A stretch of 38,729 nt of DNA, taken from Chromera velia. Taxonomy: Eukaryota; Sar; Chromeraceae. Below are positions 31,007 through 38,729 of this stretch, in pieces. The stretch spans positions 1 through 38,729 of the forward strand of contig JAHBMJ010000910.1 in the NCBI GenBank assembly GCA_018398765.1, read 5' to 3'. Below the pieces are notes generated by a model. That model did not search any database. It was given only the letters and a program-made list of their open reading frames with translations, and was not told where the DNA came from. Each line of letters opens with the position of its first letter. Positions within the stretch are counted from its first letter, which is position 1. A program made the translations under genes and the position numbers.

Positions 31007-34006
31007 GTGGTGGGTGTGCCTGTCAGAGTTTTGATTGACTCCGGAGCGGATGATATTTATCTAGATCGCAGATTTGCCCGTGCCCACCGCATCCATGTAT
31101 GCAGATTGAGACGACCAACTCCGGTACATGGGGCGCTGAAAGCTTCGAAGAAGGCGATCAAAACGCGAACGGTTCGGGAGTGTGCACCCTCTGTACCGGT
31201 CAGCATCCAAGGGTACCAAGAGATAGTAGGTGCCATGCTGGCCGACCTAGAGGAATATGATTTAATTTTGGGAATAAAGTGGGGGCGTGAGTATGAGCCA
31301 GAGTTACAGTGGTCGTCTCAAAGTCTACGTTTTTGGTTCAAGGGGAAATTGATTTACTGGGTGCCTGATGCAGAGCTTGAAGAGGAGGAGGAATTTTTAG
31401 ATTGTCCCCCTCTTCTCTCTTCTGTGCAGGCACGCCGAGCAATCCAGAAGGGGGCGGTCTGCCACATTCTGCGGTTGCAGACAAGATCCTCTCCCGGTGA
31501 GTTCGGTACATGTCGGGTTCAAGGGCTTCATGAAATATATGAGGGGGAAAAGAATGTGGAGATGAAGGAAAAAGGAAAGGGGGGTAGTGAGACAGTGAAT
31601 GACTTTCTTTCTTCGCTCCCGGCTGACCATTCTGTTTTCTCTTTGCCTGCTTTGAGTGAGATGCGTGAGTTTCTTCAAAAACCGTCCGTGCCTGTCGACG
31701 TGAAAAGAATTGTGGTGGAGAATGCAACTCTTTTTCCTGATTCTCTTTCAGGATTACCTCCATCTCAGGGCGAGGGGCTGGATTTCAAGATTGATTTGGA
31801 ACCCGGCCACCCACCCCCAGCTCACCCACCTTACCGTCTTTCTCTTGGTGAGTTGGATGAGCTGAGAAAGCAGATGGATACATATTTGAAACAGGGATTC
31901 ATTCGCCCATCATGCTCTCCGTATGCAGCTCCAGTGTTGTTTGTACAGAAGAAAGACGGAAGCATGAGGATGTGTTATGATTACACAGGACTGAACAGAA
32001 TTACAATCAAAGACAAACACCCACTCCCTCACCCACAAGACCTCATTGATCGGTTGTATGGGGCAAAATTCTTTACTGCACTTGATCTCAGACAGTACTA
32101 CCATCAAATGAGAGTAAGGGAGGGAGACATTCAGAAAACAGCATTCATGACACGGTATGGAAATTTCGAGTGGTTGGTTGTCTCTTTTGGGTTGACAAAC
32201 ACTCCACCGGCAGCAATGAGACTCATTCAGTATGTATTGCATGAGTGTTTGGATCGATACGTGTCGGTTTTCATTGATGATATTTTGATTTATTCGCGGA
32301 CAAGAGAAGAGCATGTAAGGCATGTGTCTCGGGTTTTGTTTTTGTTGAGACAAGCGAAATTGTTCGCGAAGCTTTCGAAATGTCATTTTTTTCAAAGAGA
32401 GGTTGTTTTTCTTGGATTGAAGATTTCAGAAAAGGGAGTGAGGCCAGAGAGAAGTAAAATAGAGGAAATTGAGAACTGGCCTGTACCAAAGAGCACGAGT
32501 GAATTACATTCTTTTCTCGGCTTGGCGTCGTGGGTGAGAAGATTTATTTTCGAGTTCAGTAAGAAGGCTGCTCCGATGTATCGCTTGCTGAAAAAGAAGG
32601 TGAAGTTTGAATGGAAAAAAGAGCAGCAAGCGAGCTTCGAGACAGTGAAAGAAGCCGTGACGAAAGTGACGGAATTGTTTGTTCCCGAACCCACCCGCCC
32701 GTTTGAGGTCTTTGCAGATGCCTGCGAAAAGACCTCAACGCTCGCGGCGGTGTTGATGCAGAAGGACCCACAGGTCGGAATTCTGCGTCCATGTGCCTTC
32801 GCGTCAAGAACGATGAGCCCCGCAGAGAAGAACTATCATATCAAAGATAAAGAATTTTTGGCGTGTGTGTTTGCTGTAAAGATTTGGCGTCCATATGTCT
32901 CTTGTACTACTCAAGTGTGGAGCGATCATGAATCTTTGAAAACGATCATGTCGACTGCTGATTGGATGCAAATGTCTCCGCGCATGCGTCGTTGGGTGAT
33001 GTTGTTTGATCAGATTGGAATCGTTCCTCACTATATGCCGGGATCGAAAAATTGGGTGGCGGATGCATTGAATAGAAAGCCAGAGAGAGAGACAGAGGTA
33101 AACAGAGAGACAGAGGAGAAGAGAGAAACAGAAGCAAATAGAGAAACAGAGGAGAAGAGAGAGATAGAGGCAAACAGAGAGACAGAGGAGAATAGAGAAA
33201 CAGAGGAGGAAAGAGAAAACGTTGAGGAAAAGAGTGAAGAAGAAGAAGAAGAAGAAGAAGACAGAGACAAAAGAATTCTGGCGGGAATAGAAATGAGAGT
33301 GGACGTGGATGAAGAGTTCCTGAGAGAGATAAAGAGAGGATACAAGAAGGAAACATTCTTTCAGGAACTGTGTGAGGTGCTTAGGCATCCAGAAGAGCCG
33401 GTGCCTCGACACTTGAGAGTAAAAATTCAATCATTCACTTTCATGGATGGCCTCCTGTATTTTAAAAATCGTCTGGCCATCCATACTGATATATTGCAGA
33501 GACAGATCATCTCAGAGCACCACGACACCATGATGGGCGGACACTTAGGGCCAGAGAAGACTTTCTTGAAGGTGAACAGCAAGTTTTACTGGCCTAATAT
33601 GTACCGCTCAGTGAAGAAATACGTGGCTTGCTGTGATGTATGTCAGAGAGCAAAGCATTCAACACAGAAAAAACCAGGTTTGCTGAATGCGCTGCCCATC
33701 CCTGAATTTGTATATGAGAGTCTTTCTCTCGACTTCCTGTTTGGTCTGCCGAGGACATTGTATTGGGGAAAGATTGTGGATAGAATTCTGTCTGTGGTTG
33801 ACCGTCTGTCAAAAGATGCATTTTTCATTCCAGTGTGGGAGGAGATCACAGGAGAAGAAACTGCGTCTGTTGTGTTTGAAAGAGTGGTGTGTTCTGTTAG
33901 CATATTTCGGTTGCTTGTCTCTAATTGTGATCCTCACTTTATTTCTGCTTTTTGGCGAGAGTTACAGAAGCTGTGGAATTCAAAAATGAAAATGAGTTCC
34001 TCTTGA
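31007..34006 (+). mobile_element. Pol region of the chromovirus (fossil)
   Basis: Domains in order: aspartic protease (VLIDSGADDIYLDRRFA, near 31025), RT (KDGSMRMCYDYTGLN, then SVFIDDILIYSR near 32270), RNase H (PFEVFADACEKT and NYHIKDKEFLACVFAV), a Glu/Arg/Thr-rich spacer (about 33080-33270), the integrase zinc-binding region (HHDTMMGGHLGPEKT with CCDVCQRAKH) and the start of the integrase core (LSLDFLFGLPR). Confidence 0.93.
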
Positions 34007-34045
34007 CACCCACAGACAGACGGACAGACAGAGAGAGACAATAGG

Positions 34046-34789
34046 ATGATCAGGGAGATATTGCAATGTTTCGTGATGGACCATCAGGAAGATTGGGCCG
34101 AGGCTTTGCCTGCATGTAATTTTGCTTACAGAGACAGTGTTCATCCTATGACTGATCTCTCACCTTACAGATTCACGTATGGGTTTGATCCAATTCGTCT
34201 GCCTGCAGTGCCGGTCAGGGGAAGCTCGCTGTCGCCTTCTGCAGCGGACTTCGTCGCAAGGCACAAGGCAGAGATCGCCCAGGCGAAGGAATTGTTGGAG
34301 CAGGCCAGAGAAACAGCAGCCCGCTATTTTGATCGACACCGCAGGGAATTGGAGGTTGGTCCTAGAGATTGGGTTTTGGTGCACAGAGAGTTCTTTAAAC
34401 AAGAAAAGAGACCAGAAAGACAAAAAAAAAAGTTGGAGCCAATTTGGTTTGGTCCCTTCGAGGTAGAGAGAATGGTGACAAGAGGGGCGTATGAGCTTAT
34501 CTTCCCGGCAGGTGTGCGCATTCACCCTGTAGTGAATGTAAGCTATTTAAAGAAGTATGTTAGAGAGCCGGGAGATCCTCCACCTGCAGTCAGACTTCCT
34601 AGATTTGAAGGACCGGAATATGAAGTGGAGGAGGTATTGGAATGGAAAAAAATCGGTGGAAAGTCATATTATTTGGTGAGATGGAAGGGATTTAGAAAGG
34701 AAGATGCCTCATGGGAACCGGCAGAAAATCTTTCACGTGCAAAAGAAGCAATTGCTGACTTCAAGAGAAGAAGAATGCAAAGGAAGTGA
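34046..34789 (+). mobile_element. Integrase C-terminus and chromodomain (fossil)
   Basis: The end of the integrase core (WAEALPACNFAYRDSVH) and a GPY/F-like module (IWFGPFEVERMVTRGAYEL) are followed by a chromodomain at about 34610-34765 (YEVEEVLEWKKIGGKSYYLV, RWKGFRKEDASWEPAENL). The chromodomain assigns the element to the chromoviruses, which target methylated-histone chromatin. Confidence 0.92.
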
Positions 34790-35046
34790 GGCCTGGGAGT
34801 GGATAGGCATGTGTGAGGGATGAGTTAGAGAAGGAGTTAGTAGAAAAGTTAGTGAGCTTCAAGGTGAGAGACAAATTAAGTAGGCGTGGACAAGCTGGAC
34901 AAAGGAGGTGGTGCTGGGCAGGTGACTGGTTGGATCTGTTTGGTCGTGGCATACCGACGTCCATGCATGTTTCTCAACTGATTGATGCAGGCCTGAGTAC
35001 TCAGCTAAGGAACTGAGCGTGGACGTCAGTTTGGCGGACGGGCATG

Positions 35047-35368
35047 TGTGAGGGGCATGCCTGGGGCTGAGACGTTGGGCTGTACATGTGGCGGCATGAG
35101 ATATATATCTGCCGGGGCGTGAGCGCGCATAGTATAGATACCAGGACCGGCTCGGAGATGGCTTGCCGCCGGGCCACGAGCGTGTGCGATCAAATCGATT
35201 TTAGTGAAGGCTGCTATGGGACGAGGCCAAATAAATGCAGTTAATGGTTCGAGCAGCCTGGCGCATGAAGTGATCAATAGACTGTTTGACTGGCTAGATT
35301 GAACACTGATGCTTCTAGGTCAGACATACCTTCAGACCACCTTATAGCATTGTACTGTTCATCTTACA
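35047..35368 (+). repeat. 3' LTR of the chromovirus
   Basis: 322 bases, same ends as the 5' LTR. The largest difference is a short variable block about 55-80 bases in. Confidence 0.95.
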
Positions 35369-35373
35369 GGAAG

Positions 35374-36281
35374 CTTGAATCTGGTGTCAGCATACGAATC
35401 TGAATTCAAGCATAGCGACTTGAGTTGTACCGATTGTGTACCTTTTTGGTCGTCAACACGCTACTGATTTGAACTTTATAAGTGAAAAGCGCAGAACTTA
35501 GGCTGAACTTGAATCTCCTAAGAAGTTTCAGTCGATAGTGACAGGAGGGTATAATTTATAATACGTAAATGACTGTCAAACCTAGTTAGACCATGTAAAT
35601 GAACGAACAAATAACTCAAAATGCTTTAAAAAATGTTTATTATCGTAAATCGATTTTTTAAACTATAGTTTTGAATTATACTGTGTCTCTACAGCCTTTA
35701 CTAAACTTTTTACCAGTGGCCGGCTACTCTACTGGTAATTACCGGTTGACAGGTAATCAACTCGCTTTACCACCGGAAAAATCGGTAACCCTGGTTTCGA
35801 ACCGGAAACGTCTTCTTCCGGTTCGTTCGACGAAACTCTCAGAACGGACTATCGTCTTTTCTCCTTCGTTTGACTCCTCTTCAACTATTCAACATATCTT
35901 TTCTGACTCGTGCATTTTTCTGAGCGCGCGACGGATAAAACCGCCACCACTATTTTTTCTCGCCCGCGCGGGACGGATTTGACGTTCCCGGCTCGGCGCG
36001 TTGGTGCCGCAAAGGCCGCGCCGGGCCCGGGACTATATTTCTCGTCGGATCGTGATTTCCGTCGTTTGAACGCACGGCTTCGCTCCGCAAGCTAGGCTTC
36101 ACCTTCCATGCATGCGGCAAACTTCTCTCTTCAGCGTCGCTCCGGTCCTGTATCGGGCCATCAGGGGAAAGTGTTTCTGTGTGTGCACGATTGAAAAACG
36201 AACGTAAAGTTGCAAAGGGGTTTACGTGCTGTCCGTCTGTTTGAAGGAATTCTATTGCTGGGATTCTGTCTCCTTCTCGAC
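35374..36281. other. Non-coding 5' flank of the PTPS gene
   Basis: AT-rich to about 35690. Next comes a stretch with repeated TACCGG/CCGGTA motifs and a possible CAGGGTTACC transposon end on the minus strand near 35792. A GC-rich block (35920-36110) follows, ending CACCTTCCATGCATG, which faintly recalls the end of R1. It may include the PTPS promoter. Confidence 0.5.
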
Positions 36282-37477
36282 ATGTCGACTAACTGCCGGT
36301 GTTTCGACCGCTCAGTCTCTGTCTCCAGAGGCCAGGAGCTGCAGTCCAGGCCCTCCTCAGAGTGCTACGAGGTCGCAGTGCAAAGCCAAGACTACAAGTT
36401 CTCCTGTGCCCACTTTGTGGCCTTCAAGGGGTACAGAGAGAGGCTGCACGGACACAACTACACTGCCAGTCTGAGGGTTTCGGGTCCTCTAGGAGACGAC
36501 GGGTATGTGATTGACTTCGGGGACCTGAAGAAGGCACTCAGGGTACTCTGCAAGGTCTGCCGCTTTCCTGTCCTGTACAGTCTGCCTATGTTCTTGTATT
36601 TTTCTTCGCCTGGGGCAGCTGGCTGCTTGGTTTGCTGCTTCCTTCTGAATCCTCGAGAAGGAGACGCCAATCTCCCGTCTCCTCGTTGAGCCGTCTCCTG
36701 TCGTTTCCCTCCTCTACCCGTCTGGCGCTCCGTCTGTGACTCATCTCTCCTGATTCCCCTCTTATTCTGCCACGGGAGTCAGTCTTTCTGACCTCATTCT
36801 GTGTTCCTCCCCCAGACCGCTGTCGCCTCCGCCCCCTGTTCCCTCATTCCCTCCTCCCTCCCTCCCTTACTTGTGTCGGTCGTATCGTTTTTGAGCAGGA
36901 GATGAACGAATTCCTCATCGTCCCCGAAAAAAGCGACGTGCTACAATTGAATTGCAACGACAAAACAATCGAGATCAAGTCAGCCATCAGACATCAGAAT
37001 TCCGTTTTCTCCTCTAGGCTCCTGCCGATTTCTCTTTTCCCCTTCGGCCAATGGAAAGCACGATCCTTGTCGTCATTCTTGTCGACCCTTTCGGTGTCAT
37101 CCTTCTGATCTCTTCTTTTTGTCGCGATCTTGCCATCCTTCCTTGCTCTTGTCACTCCCGCACAACACTTACCGAGCTGCTGGGGTTTCCGTCACCACTG
37201 TTGACGCTGCGGTTGCTCTGTAGCTATCCACACATTTCCAATCTGTGCTTGTCCTGAGTTGCCCGCCGGCTTCTACCAGCCCTACTCAATTCCGCTTTTT
37301 TCTTACCTGTGAAGCGAGGGAGAGAGAGCGAGAGACAGAGAGAGAGAGAGAAGAAAAATTTGCACACTCACCTTGTGTGCAATGCGGGCTTTCCGAACCA
37401 GAGGGCCCTTCGCTCATTCTTCCGCCTCCATCTTTTTGTGTCTCATCGCTCCCCTTTTCTTTGTCTCTGCCAGTTTT

Positions 37478-37533
<56 letters not shown>

Positions 37534-38312
37534 TCTCTCGCTCCGCTCTTCCTTTGTGTTTCCGTGCGCGTGCCGCGGGCATGAACCCTCTCCCTCTTTT
37601 TCTAAAGCAGTAGGTCGCTGACCATAATTGTCTTACGCCCCCCCGTGTACTCTGTGTCTGTAATTCTGTTGCCGCTTTTGCTGTTCTCTGTGCAGATGCG
37701 AGGACGGTGCTACGTTCTGTCTGCCTCGAGCCGACTGCCTGGTCGGTTTGTCTGCGTCTTTGCTTGCTTGCACGCGGTCGACACTTGTTCCCCACCTCAA
37801 TTCTCCACAATCAATCTCGGCTCTCCCCCCCCCCTCCTTTCGTGCTTCCCTATTTCGTCTCCTTCTCCCCTGCATGCCCGTTTCTACCGTTTCCGCAATA
37901 GGCAAGCATGTCTTCGTTCTGACCTCTCCCCCTGGTTCGCTTGGCTGCGCGTAGAGAGTGAGCGTTTCTGTATCAAATTTCGGTCTTAGCTCGGCATGAC
38001 GGCTGGCCGGTTTGGTTCTGGATCGTCAACGTCATCATCATAAGCAGCAGCAGCAGCAAGTGGCATTTACTGTTTGATATTTATACCTCTGTTTCTGTTT
38101 CTTTCCCGCCCGGAAGAGCCTCCTCTTCTCTTCCCTTCTCTTCCCTTCTCTGTTCTTGCTTCTTCCTCCTACCGTGCTCTTCCTCTCTCCTCTGGCTGTG
38201 CAGCTGCTCCCGATTGTGCACTCAACAGCTGAGGAAATCGCTGCGTACATGTGGCAAACCCTGTGTGCACGTATGGGAGACGCTTTGCGGAAACGGCAGG
38301 TGGAGGTTCGTT

Positions 38313-38354
<42 letters not shown>

Positions 38355-38521
38355 AAGAGAAGATCTGTGTGAAAAAGAGGATGCGTCATTCTTTTGGTTT
38401 TGCGTGTCTCCGCGTATACAGAGGGATTCAGCTGAGAGTGGAACATTCAGCTTCTCTTCTTCTGGTAAAGAAGAGGACAGGCACAATTGCGCTGCCCCGG
38501 AAATCCGCAATCCAACAGTAG
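36282..38521 (+). CDS. PTPS: 6-pyruvoyltetrahydropterin synthase, type III (Glu in place of Cys)
   Basis: Five exons, 36282-36554, 36899-36978, 37696-37741, 38204-38305 and 38432-38521, join in frame (phases 0, 2, 0, 0) to give 196 aa. The zinc His ligands appear as CAHF and HGH in YRERLHGHNYTASLRV. The active-site Cys that precedes HGH in tetrahydrobiopterin-making enzymes is absent and Glu stands in RERLHGHN, as in Plasmodium PTPS. That type converts dihydroneopterin triphosphate to 6-hydroxymethyldihydropterin and bypasses dihydroneopterin aldolase in folate synthesis. Other family motifs are DDGYVIDFGDLKKALR, EDGATFCLPRADC and LLPIVHSTAEEIAAYMW, which joins across exons 3 and 4. The first in-frame ATG is at 36282; the longer upstream frame begins only with TTG. 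The last exon (LRVEHSAS...) fits the family's final strand but is the least certain. Confidence 0.9.
37477..37540. repeat. (CT)n tract in PTPS intron 2
   Basis: A long CT run within the intron between exons 2 and 3. A TG array follows exon 4 at about 38319-38345. Confidence 0.95.
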
Positions 38522-38569
38522 AAACAAAGTACCCTGCATGTGGGTCCGAAAACACTTACACCCGTTTTC

Positions 38570-38571
38570 TG

Positions 38572-38603
<32 letters not shown>

Positions 38604-38729
38604 GCTCGCTCGCTCGCTCGCTCTCTCTCTCTCTCTCTCCCGCTCCATAGCTTTCTCTCTCTCTCCCCCCCTCTCCATAGCTCTCTCTCTCTCCCTCCCT
38701 CTCCATAGCTCTCTCTCTCTCCACTTCAT
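38570..38729. repeat. (CT)n/(CTCG)n low-complexity tract at the window edge
   Basis: CT runs with a CTCG block and three copies of CTCCATAGCT, continuing past the window. It is downstream of the PTPS stop. Confidence 0.95.

Larger units (their letters stand above)
29143..35373 (+). mobile_element. Ty3/gypsy chromovirus (LTR retrotransposon fossil)
   Basis: Both LTRs are present (29148-29473 and 35047-35368) and GGAAG flanks them as a 5-bp target duplication (29143-29147, 35369-35373). The inside carries a Gag region, then protease, RT, RNase H, integrase and a C-terminal chromodomain, in gypsy order. Coding is spread over several open segments, so it is broken at about three or four places. 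The LTRs differ at about 15 positions plus one variable block, roughly 5 percent, suggesting a moderately old insertion. Confidence 0.95.

Noticed and set aside
32804-33430. Ser/Leu/Phe-rich minus-strand open frames
   Set aside because: Antisense shadows of the Glu/Arg/Thr-rich spacer in the chromovirus.
35686-35795. A possible additional hAT element end (CAGGGTTACC on the minus strand)
   Set aside because: No matching left end or target duplication could be found.
36210-36281. An upstream extension of PTPS that would look like a signal peptide (EGILLLGFCLLLD)
   Set aside because: The extension begins at TTG, not ATG; the first in-frame ATG is at 36282, though an unseen upstream exon cannot be ruled out.

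Overview
The window looks like nuclear DNA of a protist with intron-rich genes, probably a photosynthetic relative of apicomplexans (a chromerid such as Chromera; this is an inference). Supporting signs are genes split into small exons, introns stuffed with (CT)n/(CA)n/(TG)n microsatellites, and a pterin enzyme whose closest recognisable match is the Plasmodium-type PTPS, with Glu where the usual catalytic Cys would be. No bacterial operon or organellar feature is present.

Layout. 1-2.2 kb: a CTT tract and AT-rich flank. 2.2-8.2 kb (minus): a 12-exon gene for a C45/AAT-type N-terminal-nucleophile hydrolase, reconstructed from phase-compatible exons. It stands head-to-head with a 3-exon FAHD1-like acylpyruvase gene (8.8-10.4 kb, plus). 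11.4-14.0 kb (minus): a spliced gene for an unrecognised protein with a signal peptide. 14.3-15.1 kb and 18.65 kb: two short dispersed repeat families, R1 and R2. 16.3-18.4 kb (minus): a Gag/ORF1-like retroelement gene.

18.99-25.3 kb is a nest of mobile elements. A decayed LINE (minus strand, reverse transcriptase plus CCHC finger plus restriction-like endonuclease) occupies about 20.4-25.3 kb. A 1,418-bp DNA transposon with 28-bp perfect inverted ends and an exact 10-bp target duplication sits inside its endonuclease region and carries its own intron-containing gene. Next to the LINE 3' end is a tandem pair of about 412-bp units, one of which is split by a 579-bp MITE.

25.8-27.4 kb (plus): a 10-TM drug/metabolite-type transporter. 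28.2-28.8 kb: a hAT-like MITE. 29.1-35.4 kb: a Ty3/gypsy chromovirus fossil with both LTRs and a 5-bp target duplication. 36.3-38.5 kb (plus): a 5-exon PTPS-III gene, probably acting in folate synthesis.

The host genes are unrelated housekeeping or metabolic functions and do not form a pathway. The most novel items are the nested gene-bearing transposon, the two MITEs, and the preference of introns here for C at donor position +3.
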